Shown here one piece after another: positions 57,201 to 64,000 of a stretch of DNA of 64,000 nucleotides. Below the pieces are notes generated by a model. The model did no database searches, had not been told where the DNA came from, and saw only the letters and a program-made list of their open reading frames with translations. The position numbers and the translations under genes were made by a program. The DNA is from Shewanella psychrotolerans. Its GTDB lineage: Bacteria; Pseudomonadota; Gammaproteobacteria; Enterobacterales; Shewanellaceae. Location of the stretch: positions 620,001 to 684,000 of the forward strand of contig NZ_CP080419.1 of the NCBI RefSeq assembly GCF_019457595.1, written 5' to 3'. The stretch's first letter is position 1, and each line of letters starts with the position of its first letter.

Positions 57201-57404
57201 ATCGTATTGGCGGACCTTACTGACTAAATCATGGGCGCGCTGAGTGACTCGCTGGATCTCTGCTTCACTTGATGGAACCAGTTTAATCAGTTCAGCGAGG
57301 TATTGCTCTTCATCGACAATATAGTTGTTGGTGATCGCTTGAAAAAGCTCATCTAGGGTAGCTGAGTCGTATCGACCAGTTAGAACTTCACTTGCTTGGA
57401 ACAT
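54225..57404 (-). CDS. putA: Bifunctional proline dehydrogenase / P5C dehydrogenase PutA
   Basis: Converts proline to glutamate in two steps (FAD-linked PRODH, then NAD-linked ALDH) with internal channelling. The 1059 residues hold PRODH from ~200-500 (ISIKLSALHPRY, SIDAEEVDRLELSL, RLVKGAYWDSE) and P5CDH from ~570 (AGNTVVAKPAEQTSI, AETGGQNAMVVD with the general base, SAGQRCSALRVL with the catalytic Cys). It has no N-terminal ribbon-helix-helix, so it is not the DNA-binding trifunctional form of E. coli. The ATG at 57404 has GGAAG 8 bases upstream. It stands alone with a terminator. Confidence 0.94.
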   Translation of the reverse strand: MFQASEVLTGRYDSATLDELFQAITNNYIVDEEQYLAELIKLVPSSEAEIQRVTQRAHDLVSKVRQYDKKGLMVGIDAFLQQYSLETQEGIILMCLAEALLRIPDAETADALIEDKLSGAKWDEHLSKSDSTLVNASTWGLMLTGKIVNLDKNIDGKPSSLLNRLVNRLGEPVIRQAMLAAMKIMGKQFVLGRTVKEALKNSVNKRKLGYTHSYDMLGEAALTMKDAQKYFDDYSNAIATLGAENYDETEAPRPTISIKLSALHPRYEVANEDRTMTELYDTLIKLVIQARSLNVGVSIDAEEVDRLELSLKLFEKLYNSDAAKGWGLLGIVVQAYSKRALPVLCWLTRLSKNQGDEIPVRLVKGAYWDSELKWAQVAGESGYPLYTRKAGTDVSYLACARYLLSDATRGAIYPQFASHNAQTVAAISDMAGDRSYEFQRLHGMGEELYDTLLAESGVSTVRIYAPVGAHKDLLPYLVRRLLENGANTSFVHKLVDPKTPIESLVVHPLTTLQGYKTLANNKIVQPEDIFGTERKNSKGINMNIISESEPFFAALDKFKDTSWSAGPIVNGETLSGETIEVVSPFDTTKVVGKVAFANNQAVEQALASAHNAFGNWCSTPVEVRANALQKLADLLEENREELIALCTREAGKSIQDGIDEVREAVDFCRYYAVQAKKMMAKPELLPGPTGELNELFLQGRGVFVCISPWNFPLAIFLGQVAAALAAGNTVVAKPAEQTSIVGYRAVQLAHQAGIPKEALQFLPGTGATVGATITADERIGGVCFTGSTVTAKRINLTLAQRDGAIIPLIAETGGQNAMVVDSTSQPEQVVNDVISSSFTSAGQRCSALRVLFLQEDIAERVIDVMKGAMNELTIGDPSFVKTDVGPVIDATAKANLNAHIDHIKQVGRLINQLELPAGSENGHFVAPTAVEIDSIKVLEKEHFGPILHVIRYKASDLPKVIDEINSTGFGLTLGIHSRNEGHALEVADKVNVGNVYINRNQIGAVVGVQPFGGQGLSGTGPKAGGPHYLTRFVTEKTRTNNITAIGGNATLLSLGDSDE

Positions 57405-57515
57405 AGTAATAACTTCCACCTGGACCTAATTTAGGGACAGTTTTGGCTTGAACAAAATGTATGTGTTAAGACGCTTATTATTTTTTGTATACAATCTGGC
57501 GCCTTTTTCGCGCCG

Positions 57516-57521
57516 ATTATA
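57516..57521 (-). promoter_or_regulatory. Candidate -10 element of putA
   Basis: TATAAT on the minus strand lies ~115 bases upstream of the putA start. A GC-rich hairpin (GGCGC...GCGCC, 57498-57514) lies just downstream in the leader. Confidence 0.4.
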
Positions 57522-57667
57522 CCTCCAAAATGTGATAAGGAACACTGTTGTGATCGGGAATGTGAACTTTGCTTGGTCTGGTCGGTGGAGACTGTGCGCC
57601 AACCCAGTGTTTACGCGGCTTTGGGGAAATATGGATGTTGTCGATTTGTTATCATTTTTGAGGTAAA

Positions 57668-57700
57668 ACAAAAAAGCCAGCAATCAAAGTGCTGGCTTTT
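57668..57700 (-). terminator. Terminator of the SH3-domain gene
   Basis: AAAAGCCAGCA and TGCTGGCTTTT form an 11-bp stem 20 bases past the stop codon, with A residues on the plus-strand side. Confidence 0.9.
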
Positions 57701-57719
57701 AATCTATTATCGCTTGGGA

Positions 57720-58295
57720 TCACCAGCGATTCTTTTGACGACGGCGAGGTCTAGGGAGGTAGGCAATAATAACGCCTAAGATTAATCCAATACCTGCGAT
57801 CATCCCGCCTTGCTTGAGCTGTTCAAAACGCTCGTTATTTTGTATCTGTGTCAATTCACGCACTGCGCTATCACGTTCGTTACTGGCGATAGAAAGCTGC
57901 TCTTCGGCACTTGCGAGTTGTGAACGTAGTTGGCGAATGGTTTGATCGCTATTATTGGTTTGTGCTTTAAGCTCGTCGAGTTCAGCCTGAACCGTTTCTA
58001 GCTTAGCCTCCACTTCAGGAAGTTGCACCCTAAAGCTCTTATCACTAGCAACCAACTTTCCGTCGACCCAGCCTTCACGGCCCTTATGGTCAATAATTTT
58101 TACGTAGTCATCTTGAGTCTCACCTAGGTAGGTGATGGGTTGGCCTGCTTCGACACTGCCTAAGATACGATACTGAGTCCCTGGGCCGCCATGGAGGAAG
58201 GTGAAGACGTTATCCGAAATATATCGGGTTTGCTCAGCTGCCAAAAGAGTGGGCGACAGCAACATCAGTGCAACGATAGATAGTAGTCTTAACAC
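57720..58295 (-). CDS. SH3-domain membrane protein (TIGR04211/YgiM-like)
   Basis: A 191-residue protein like E. coli YgiM. The signal peptide (LRLLSIVALMLLSPTLLAAE) is followed by a bacterial SH3 domain (about 22-90, TRYISDNVFTFLHGGPGTQY, GWVDGKLVAS). A coiled coil (about 95-155) and a C-terminal membrane helix (MIAGIGLILGVIIAYLP) with a basic tail RPRRRQKNRW follow. The start is GTG at 58295. The domain probably faces the periplasm and may bind the cell wall. Function is not established. Confidence 0.84.
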   Translation of the reverse strand: MLRLLSIVALMLLSPTLLAAEQTRYISDNVFTFLHGGPGTQYRILGSVEAGQPITYLGETQDDYVKIIDHKGREGWVDGKLVASDKSFRVQLPEVEAKLETVQAELDELKAQTNNSDQTIRQLRSQLASAEEQLSIASNERDSAVRELTQIQNNERFEQLKQGGMIAGIGLILGVIIAYLPRPRRRQKNRW

Positions 58296-58413
58296 TTTGA
58301 GTTCTCTTCAACGAAATATTGCCACATGCTAGGGATTTAGACACAATTTTGCAAGGGTTAGTTAAATTGAACCTAGGATAACAAAGGTATCTCAAACAGG
58401 CTTTTATTTTGCT

Positions 58414-58689
58414 GATAGCAATCAGTATAAGAAAGTGATCGCCTCAGGGTGTTTCTGGCAACTTACTCAAGACGAATGGATGACAGAATGGTTGTTCCCT
58501 TGTGAGGCCATTTAACGCAGAAGTAGGAAGCTAAAAACACGCCTAACAGGCGAGTTTTAGCACTTTTGATGCTGTGTTAACGAGTTTGCCCCTAGAACAA
58601 GTATGCGCTTCACTCGTTGCTGAGCGATCGCATCTTTATACTAATGGGTATAACAGCTTTATATTCCCTTTCTTATACTGATTGATATC
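58414..58689. mobile_element. MITE-like element of repeat family C (copy C3)
   Basis: Terminal inverted repeats of 22 bp with one mismatch (GATAGCAATCAGTATAAGAA at 58414 and CTTTCTTATACTGATTGATA at 58668) bound 276 bp without coding capacity. The left ~125 bp match copy C2 in inverse order. Within, GCCTAACAGGC is a small hairpin. No target-site duplication was identified with confidence. Confidence 0.6.
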
Positions 58690-58745
58690 ATCTTCAAATT
58701 GCTTTTGTTAGGGGGCGTAGATGTTGGTATTTAGTCGCGCTAAAA

Positions 58746-58775
58746 CAAAAAAGGAAGCCGATTGGCTTCCTTTTT
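58746..58775 (-). terminator. Terminator of pit
   Basis: GGAAGCC and GGCTTCC with flanking AAAAA/TTTTT form a 12-bp stem around GATT, directly past the pit stop codon. Confidence 0.92.
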
Positions 58776-58800
58776 AGATATATCTCTATATTAAGATCAA

Positions 58801-60069
58801 TTATCCGAAGATACCCTTGATCATAAAGAAGAACACGATAGAGAGCGCCGCACCAGCAGGTAGTGTAACCACCCAAGATACCACGATATTGCGTACAACA
58901 CCGATATTAATAGCTGCAATACCGCGAGCCATACCGACACCTAATACCGCACCGACTAAGGTTTGTGTAGTAGATATAGGAAGACCAGTACCAGATGCAA
59001 TGACAACGGTAGACGCTGCTGCTAATTCGGCTGCAAAGCCACGGCTAGGTGTCAGGTGAGTGATGTTCTTACCAATGGTTTGCATTACGCGCTTACCAAA
59101 GATAGCCAGACCCATGACGATACCGACCGCACCAAGTGGCAGAATCCACCAAACAAGCGGTGCTTTGCTGCTGATCTCGCCGCCACTGTTAACGACAGAT
59201 ACAACCGCTGCTAGCGGGCCAATGGCGTTAGCAACATCGTTTGAACCGTGAGCGAAAGCCATACAACATGCCGTCACCACCATTAAGATAGCGAAGACTT
59301 TCTCTACATTACCAAACTGAGTTTGACGATCGGCTTTGTCGCTCATTTTCAGGCGCTTGATGGCAATCATACCCGCTAAGCCAACCAATACGGCAATACC
59401 TATCGCTAGGGCATAGGCTTCAAGGTTTGAAAAGTGAAGACCAACGTGTTTAAGCCCTTTCTTGATGGTCACAAGTGACATAACAAAGCCAGCGAGTGCC
59501 ATATAGAAAGGCACATAACGTTTAGCATTTTCGAGAGGCTTATCGGTATTGAAAATCAGCTTTTGCACACTTTGGAATATCATAAAGGCGATAAAACCAG
59601 AGATAGCGGGTGTGACAATCCATGAGCCAACAATACCAAATACTTTACCCCAAGCGACAGAATCTGCACTCACACCAACAGAGGCGAAACCAACGATTGC
59701 ACCTACGATAGAGTGTGTTGTTGATACAGGCCAGCCTAATGCTGAAGCGACGACTAGCCAGATACCTGCTGCAAGCAGAGAGGCAATCATACCGTATACC
59801 AGTAGTTCTGGAGAGTCGATGAAGTAAGCCGAATCGATAATCCCTTTACGGATCGTGCTTGTGACTTCACCACCTGCTAGATAAGCACCAGCAAACTCGA
59901 AGATCATTGCAATAATGATCGCTTGTTTAATAGTAATAGCGTTAGAACCTACAGAGGTTCCCATAGCATTAGCGACATCGTTCGCGCCAATACCCCACGC
60001 CATTAAAAATCCAAATGCGGCTGCAATAGCAATAAGCCATGGCCCATTGGTGACTAATACATCAACCAT
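58801..60069 (-). CDS. pit: Inorganic phosphate transporter, PiT family
   Basis: Membrane transporter of 422 residues with about 10-11 helices. It shows the two inverted PiT signature repeats: AWGIGANDVANAMGTSVGS near the N-terminus and FAHGSNDVANAIGPLAAVVS later, each with a GAND/GSND motif, and PVSTTHSIVGA / PISTTQTLVGAVLG. It imports phosphate (or metal phosphate) with cations. It follows the DUF47 gene by 24 bases on the same strand, and the two form the common DUF47-pit operon. Confidence 0.92.
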   Translation of the reverse strand: MVDVLVTNGPWLIAIAAAFGFLMAWGIGANDVANAMGTSVGSNAITIKQAIIIAMIFEFAGAYLAGGEVTSTIRKGIIDSAYFIDSPELLVYGMIASLLAAGIWLVVASALGWPVSTTHSIVGAIVGFASVGVSADSVAWGKVFGIVGSWIVTPAISGFIAFMIFQSVQKLIFNTDKPLENAKRYVPFYMALAGFVMSLVTIKKGLKHVGLHFSNLEAYALAIGIAVLVGLAGMIAIKRLKMSDKADRQTQFGNVEKVFAILMVVTACCMAFAHGSNDVANAIGPLAAVVSVVNSGGEISSKAPLVWWILPLGAVGIVMGLAIFGKRVMQTIGKNITHLTPSRGFAAELAAASTVVIASGTGLPISTTQTLVGAVLGVGMARGIAAINIGVVRNIVVSWVVTLPAGAALSIVFFFMIKGIFG

Positions 60070-60093
60070 GTTGATACCTTGATAACTTGTGTT

Positions 60094-60774
60094 TTAGACG
60101 CGAGCTAACATTAGCTCTAGGCGGGAACCGACGCGCTCAGCAAGATCTGCTAAGTCTCCAACCCACTCAATTATCTTATAGAGGAACATCACATCGATAG
60201 GATTTAGCTCATTTTCAATGCTAAATAACTGACGACGGATCTTGATTTGTAGATCATCGGTATCTTCCTCGATCTGGTCGAGTTCACCGATCATTTTAGC
60301 GACAAGATCTACCTCACGTCCGCGAAAACCAGTTTCAAGTAGGTCATCGAGTTCGTTAATGGCTTGTTTTGCCTGCGCTACCGCGTCTAAACAACGCTGT
60401 AGATATGCAGAAAAAGGCTCTTGTATTGCTTCTGGGACAAGTAGTTGACGGCCAATGATTCGGCCTGAAATGTCTTTCGCTTTATTAGCGATCTTATCTT
60501 GCTGGGTAAGTAGCTCCAGTAAGTCAGTTCTTTCAACTGGCATAAATAAGCCACCAGGCAGAGTCAGACGGATCTCTCTTTTGAGTTCATCTGCTTCTCT
60601 TTCCGCTTGGCTGATTTGCTTGCGAAGTTGAACAGCTTTGTCCCAGTCGCCTGCGACAGTAGCTTCAAAAAATGGCACTAGAATCGACGCACAATCGTGC
60701 ACTTTATCTATGTGTTCTTGTAACGGTTTTATTGGCGATTTTGCAAACACGCCCAAAATAGAGTTTACTGGCAT
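60094..60774 (-). CDS. PhoU-like DUF47 (TIGR00153) protein
   Basis: A 226-residue, all-helical cytoplasmic protein of the DUF47 family, related to PhoU. Conserved blocks are SILGVFAKSPIKPLQEH, CASILVPFFEA, QAEREADELKREIRLTLPGG and EEDTDDLQIKIRRQLFSIE. DUF47 proteins pair with PiT transporters and are thought to govern their activity or assembly. First gene of the operon. Confidence 0.88.
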   Translation of the reverse strand: MPVNSILGVFAKSPIKPLQEHIDKVHDCASILVPFFEATVAGDWDKAVQLRKQISQAEREADELKREIRLTLPGGLFMPVERTDLLELLTQQDKIANKAKDISGRIIGRQLLVPEAIQEPFSAYLQRCLDAVAQAKQAINELDDLLETGFRGREVDLVAKMIGELDQIEEDTDDLQIKIRRQLFSIENELNPIDVMFLYKIIEWVGDLADLAERVGSRLELMLARV

Positions 60775-60847
60775 TGCCGTGTACCTATTTAGGTTATTCC
60801 ACTGTTGGAAAATGCGGGCGCATGTTAACCCAAGCGTCCGCGTATTG

Positions 60848-60879
60848 AAACTGTGTTTTTATATAAAAACCCACAGTTT
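60848..60879. promoter_or_regulatory. Large palindrome upstream of the DUF47-pit operon
   Basis: AAACTGTG and CACAGTTT flank the self-complementary GTTTTTATATAAAAAC, giving a nearly continuous hairpin about 75-105 bases upstream of the DUF47 start. It could be an operator or part of the leader. Confidence 0.45.
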
Positions 60880-61027
60880 TTATTCTAACGAGTTATATAT
60901 AAACTTCAAAGCATAATCCTAAAGGGCATTTATTACAGCAATATTACACTATGAAGGCTTGATTAAATTATAATTAAACTTTCATGACATCTTCTGATTG
61001 GTTAATCAAAAAGTGAGCAATTGGCGA

Positions 61028-62512
61028 ATGGAAGCCGAAATAGAACTTAAACTATTTTTCCCCGAAAAAGCACGAGAAGCCTTGGTTTCGCTGCTAGATA
61101 GTCTACCCCATAGTGAGCCAAAAGGATCAAAACATCTTAGTAATAGTTACTTCGATACCCCAGAGTTACAATTGCGTCATTGGGACATGGGATTGCGAAT
61201 TCGTGGCTGTGACGGCTGTTTTGAGCAAACAATAAAGACGGCGGGCAGTGTGGTTGGCGGGGTTCATTCTCGTCCCGAATACAATATTGATATTGATCAA
61301 GTAAAGGTCAATTTATCACTTTTCCCTGAGAAGATTTGGCCAATCGGTGCAAATATTGAGCAGGTTGAACAGCAATTACAGTCATTGTTTGATACCGATT
61401 TTATCCGGATGAAATGGCATGTTTACCTGCAAGATAGCTTAGTGGAAGTGGCACTCGATATCGGTAAAATCTCCGCGAATGGGCTGAGTGAGCCGATCTG
61501 TGAGTTAGAATTTGAACTGCTCGCAGGCGATACTCAGGCACTATTAATTCTTGCAGAAGGTGTTGCTAAACAGATCCCCACTAGACTCGGACGAGCTAGC
61601 AAGGCCGAGCGAGGTTATCGTCTTGCTGCAATGGCGAGTCCGCTACAATTAGAGGCGTTGGAGTTTATTCAGTTAGGTCAAGTTAACGATCTAAAGCAGG
61701 CATTTGTTACCTTGTTGAGCACAGGTCTGGAACGTTGGCAGTTGCTCGAGGCGATGCTGTTGGAGTCTAGGGACTCTGTTGAGCAATTGCCGTTACTTAG
61801 CTATAGGTTGCGAGCTTGCGTGCGTCTTATTCGTTGTTCATTATCTCAATTTGAGCTATTGGATAGTGAGCTAAACCATGAGTTTGATTGTATTGAGCGT
61901 CATCTTGAGTATGTCGAACCAGGTTTGAGCTTAGCGGAGATCCTTGATAATGATGCGGCTTTACTTGCTAGTTTACCCCAAGCACAGCAGATATCCGTTG
62001 CTGCGAATCAAGGCTTAGCGGAATTAAATATGCCTAATGCAATAGATGCCATGCTCGCTGATACTTGTTATGGGCACCTGCAACTTAAACTAGTTAACCT
62101 GCTGTTTGAGTGCAAGGCTGGTAAAATTAATGTGGATATCGGTATGGGGCTACAACACTTTGCCGATAAGATGCAGGAGGCATCTTGGCAACGTATTACG
62201 CAGTTGATGCCCTCAAAAGCCGATCTCAACAGTGAAGATTATCAATCATTTGCCCAGGCGCTGGATGAAAGTATCTTTGTCGGGGTTGCTTATGGTGAGC
62301 TTTATGATGCTAAGGCGAGAGATCAGTTTCGAGCGCCGTGGCGAGACTTAGTGCTGGGGATCAGAACCTTAGCCGCTTATCGTTGTATTAATCTGCTTAG
62401 TCACCAGCTGGGGATTGATATGCAAGAGTGGCTCGACAATAAAGAGCATAGTTTGTTATTTGCGATGGAACATTCGAGACGTTCGGCGCTGAAAGCGCAT
62501 CCCTATTGGTAG
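61028..62512 (+). CDS. ygiF: CYTH/CHAD-domain inorganic triphosphatase (YgiF-like)
   Basis: Predicted inorganic triphosphatase of 494 residues. The N-terminal CYTH domain (1-200) starts MEAEIELKLFF with the ExExK signature and has FDTPELQLRHWDMGLRIRG and the acidic CELEFELL strand. The CHAD domain (about 230-494) contains RLRACVRLIRC helices that bind polyphosphate. The ATG at 61028 places the signature at the N-terminus as in YgiF; alternative GTG (61013) and TTG (60998) starts are in frame. It is transcribed divergently from the DUF47-pit phosphate operon, a sensible phosphate-metabolism context. Confidence 0.85.
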   Translation: MEAEIELKLFFPEKAREALVSLLDSLPHSEPKGSKHLSNSYFDTPELQLRHWDMGLRIRGCDGCFEQTIKTAGSVVGGVHSRPEYNIDIDQVKVNLSLFPEKIWPIGANIEQVEQQLQSLFDTDFIRMKWHVYLQDSLVEVALDIGKISANGLSEPICELEFELLAGDTQALLILAEGVAKQIPTRLGRASKAERGYRLAAMASPLQLEALEFIQLGQVNDLKQAFVTLLSTGLERWQLLEAMLLESRDSVEQLPLLSYRLRACVRLIRCSLSQFELLDSELNHEFDCIERHLEYVEPGLSLAEILDNDAALLASLPQAQQISVAANQGLAELNMPNAIDAMLADTCYGHLQLKLVNLLFECKAGKINVDIGMGLQHFADKMQEASWQRITQLMPSKADLNSEDYQSFAQALDESIFVGVAYGELYDAKARDQFRAPWRDLVLGIRTLAAYRCINLLSHQLGIDMQEWLDNKEHSLLFAMEHSRRSALKAHPYW

Positions 62513-62586
62513 ATCAGCTGATAACTAATGTCTTTATAACTTAAGTCTTGATGGTTTAAGCCTTGAGGTCTAAATTCATGATAAAT

Positions 62587-62621
62587 AAAGCCCTGATGAC
62601 GTTATGCTGTCAGGGCTTTTT
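62587..62621. terminator. Terminator between ygiF and the K+ channel gene
   Basis: AAAGCCCTGA pairs with TCAGGGCTTT around a 13-base loop, flanked by A and T residues, and serves the convergent genes. Confidence 0.88.
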
Positions 62622-62629
62622 AGTTTTCA

Positions 62630-63424
62630 TTAGCTTTGTTTGTCATTCACCTGTTGTTTTAATTCGGCTATTTGTTTTATTAACTCTTGTTGATTCTGCT
62701 CCATTCTAGCCAGGGCTAGTTCCAACTCGCAGCGTATCTCTTTGCTCTGAACTTCCATTTTTTCGTGCTCGTCGGGAGCAATAAAGATGGATGCCATATA
62801 ACCCGAAATTACCCCAAAGAAGCTGACGCCACAAATAATAACGATGCCGCCAATAAAATGCCCAACCGTGGTGACAGGATAGTAGTCGCCATAACCAACC
62901 GTTGAAATCGTCACTAATGACCACCAGATAGCATCTTCGGCGGTGTGGATGTTAGCACCGGGTTCGCCACTTTCGACAATCAAAATAAGCACTGAGGCGA
63001 AGGTTAATATGGTGACCATCGCGACCAATAAACTGGCTAATGTCGCTTGACGTCGCTGCTTCATCATAGGGACCAAAATTGAGCGGGTCATTCTAATTAA
63101 TCTAATAACGCGCAATATTTGGAACAGACGTGCCATTCTGAGGGGTTCGACGGCTGGAATACTGGCAATAAGGTCGATCCAGTTATGCTTGATGTAATCG
63201 AGTTTGCTGTCGGCGCGGTATAAGTTGATTAAGAAATAGCTAATAAAAATGGTACAGATACTGGTATCAACAAACAGGAGTACTCGACGGGTTTCACTCT
63301 CTAGTTTGGCGAAGGTTAGCATCAACACTATGATCACAGAAATAAGTGACAATACCATCATCGCCAACTGAAATGGCGTTGGAGCCTGATTGATTGGAAG
63401 CAACCAGCGCTTTTTTTCTGCCAT
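62630..63424 (-). CDS. Voltage-gated potassium channel-like protein
   Basis: Six-helix cation channel of 264 residues. An arginine-rich S4-like helix (RMARLFQILRVIRLIRMTRS) precedes a pore with the selectivity filter TISTVGYGDYYP, the K+ signature. The inner helix (GGIVIICGVSFFGVISGYMA) is followed by a cytoplasmic coiled coil (about 220-264). The outer S1-S4 region is shorter than in eukaryotic Kv channels but usual for bacterial ones. Physiological role unknown. Confidence 0.85.
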   Translation of the reverse strand: MAEKKRWLLPINQAPTPFQLAMMVLSLISVIIVLMLTFAKLESETRRVLLFVDTSICTIFISYFLINLYRADSKLDYIKHNWIDLIASIPAVEPLRMARLFQILRVIRLIRMTRSILVPMMKQRRQATLASLLVAMVTILTFASVLILIVESGEPGANIHTAEDAIWWSLVTISTVGYGDYYPVTTVGHFIGGIVIICGVSFFGVISGYMASIFIAPDEHEKMEVQSKEIRCELELALARMEQNQQELIKQIAELKQQVNDKQS

Positions 63425-63490
63425 AAAATAAACCCTTAGTTTTGGTCAAATCGAGTTTTGACTCTTTGTCGGTGGTTTCGACTAGTTAGT

Positions 63491-63823
63491 TTATTCTTTT
63501 CCATCTACAAAATGAACCAAGTCGTCAAGTACTCTGCGCTTGATTTCCAGTTGCTCACTCGCATCGAGCTGGTATTTTTCTGCCAGTTTTTCATAGTCAT
63601 CTAGGCTTAATGAGACGGTGAGACGGGGCCGCTTGGGGCGTTTGGTGACCGACAGACCTAAGATCGCACGTATTTGATCCGACGGGCTGACACCTGAATC
63701 GAGTGCTGCTTTACGGATAGAATATTGAAATTTTTCATCAAGATCGAAGGCGACTTGAGTTGCTTTAGCGGCTTTTTGATTTTGCAGCCATTGCTCTGGA
63801 AGTGGATTTTTGCTTTTAGTCAT
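63491..63823 (-). CDS. Conserved hypothetical protein, possible ribbon-helix-helix type
   Basis: A 110-residue charged protein without membrane segment. The C-terminal part, RPRLTVSLSLDDYEKLAEKY, has the strand-helix look of ribbon-helix-helix proteins, and the middle FDLDEKFQYSIRKAALDSGV could be a second unit. The family is not recognised. AAGGTG precedes the ATG. It is downstream of the partial gene at the window end, on the same strand. Confidence 0.6.
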   Translation of the reverse strand: MTKSKNPLPEQWLQNQKAAKATQVAFDLDEKFQYSIRKAALDSGVSPSDQIRAILGLSVTKRPKRPRLTVSLSLDDYEKLAEKYQLDASEQLEIKRRVLDDLVHFVDGKE

Positions 63824-63903
63824 TAACTCACCTTAGGTCGTATCGCCTATTGATTATTCAACGGCATAATGTCGCCCGCTCCAACATTATGCACCATCTG
63901 TTG

Positions 63904-64000
63904 TCATGTTTTACCAGGCCAGTATTCGCGGATATCACTTAAGGGGCGATATAGAGTAAGCATGACATCGGTTTCACCACCCTCATAGACCTCGACCTCA
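63904..64000 (-). CDS. C-terminal end of an unidentified protein (truncated by window edge)
   Basis: The minus strand is open from the window edge to a TGA at 63904-63906, encoding a tail with VMLTLYRPLSDIREYWPGKT. The family cannot be told from 31 residues. It would be the gene upstream of the hypothetical gene at 63491, with an 80-base gap. Confidence 0.55.
   Translation of the reverse strand, partial: EVEVYEGGETDVMLTLYRPLSDIREYWPGKT

Larger units (their letters stand above)
58296..58800. other. Intergenic region containing MITE-like element C3
   Basis: A 505-bp gap with no gene. It holds the SH3 gene promoter side, the 276-bp element at 58414-58689 and the pit terminator. Confidence 0.6.

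Noticed and set aside
57448..57666. Open frame of 72 codons upstream of putA
   Set aside because: It overlaps the putA promoter and leader, lacks a ribosome site and has an unlikely composition.

Overview
The window looks like a chromosomal segment of a Shewanella species (Gammaproteobacteria, Alteromonadales). This is inferred from gene content and order: hflC-petABC-sspAB, argD-astA-astD, a 211-residue CRP next to the prkB-yheU-yheT-yheS-yheV set, cydDC-putA, a DUF47-pit pair, and a polysulfide/thiosulfate reductase operon with a ThsS/ThsR-type two-component system. Most housekeeping genes have moderate GC. The stretches 36.4-38.7 kb and 41.2-48.0 kb look GC-richer, while the two cargo genes at 33.7 and 48.7 kb look AT-richer.

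0-32.6 kb is a conserved backbone. In order it holds: the end of hflC; the cytochrome bc1 operon petABC; sspAB; pabA; an S9 peptidase lipoprotein; an HDOD protein; three genes of arginine succinyltransferase catabolism; a DUF1338 enzyme; a PhoQ/PhoP-like sensor pair; a PepSY protein; crp; a Sel1-repeat protein; prkB-yheU-yheT; a Tat-leader small subunit with a GMC oxidoreductase; yheS, yheV, a chemoreceptor, a POT-family transporter and dbpA.

32.6-50.1 kb is the accessory part. Two separate loci (32.6-36.4 kb and 48.0-50.0 kb) have the same layout: one or more copies of a multi-hairpin repeat ('family A') in one orientation, then GCGCATGCGC-containing repeats ('family B'), then one unrelated cargo gene followed by an attC-like integron recombination site, then family A copies in the opposite orientation. 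No integrase is present. Between the two loci lie a WYL-domain regulator paired with an FtsZ-like GTPase, rhlE, a small DUF3622-like gene, and the psrABC-thsR/thsS respiratory cluster. A 23-bp inverted-repeat operator candidate occurs both upstream of the WYL gene and across its 3' end, just upstream of the ftsZ-like gene. This regulator/tubulin-like GTPase pair is the strongest candidate for an undescribed system.

50.2-64 kb returns to backbone: cydDC (behind an FNR/EtrA-like site), a small HTH protein, putA, an SH3-domain membrane protein, pit with its DUF47 partner, a CYTH/CHAD triphosphatase, a voltage-gated K+ channel-like protein and a hypothetical gene. The C-terminal end of one more minus-strand gene runs off the window. 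A third repeat family ('C'), including a 276-bp MITE-like element with 22-bp terminal inverted repeats, is scattered here and near 4.7 kb.

Functional themes are aerobic and anaerobic respiration (bc1, CydDC for bd oxidase assembly, Psr), amino-acid catabolism (arginine, proline), global regulation (CRP, two-component systems, SspAB), and an accessory zone rich in structured repeats.
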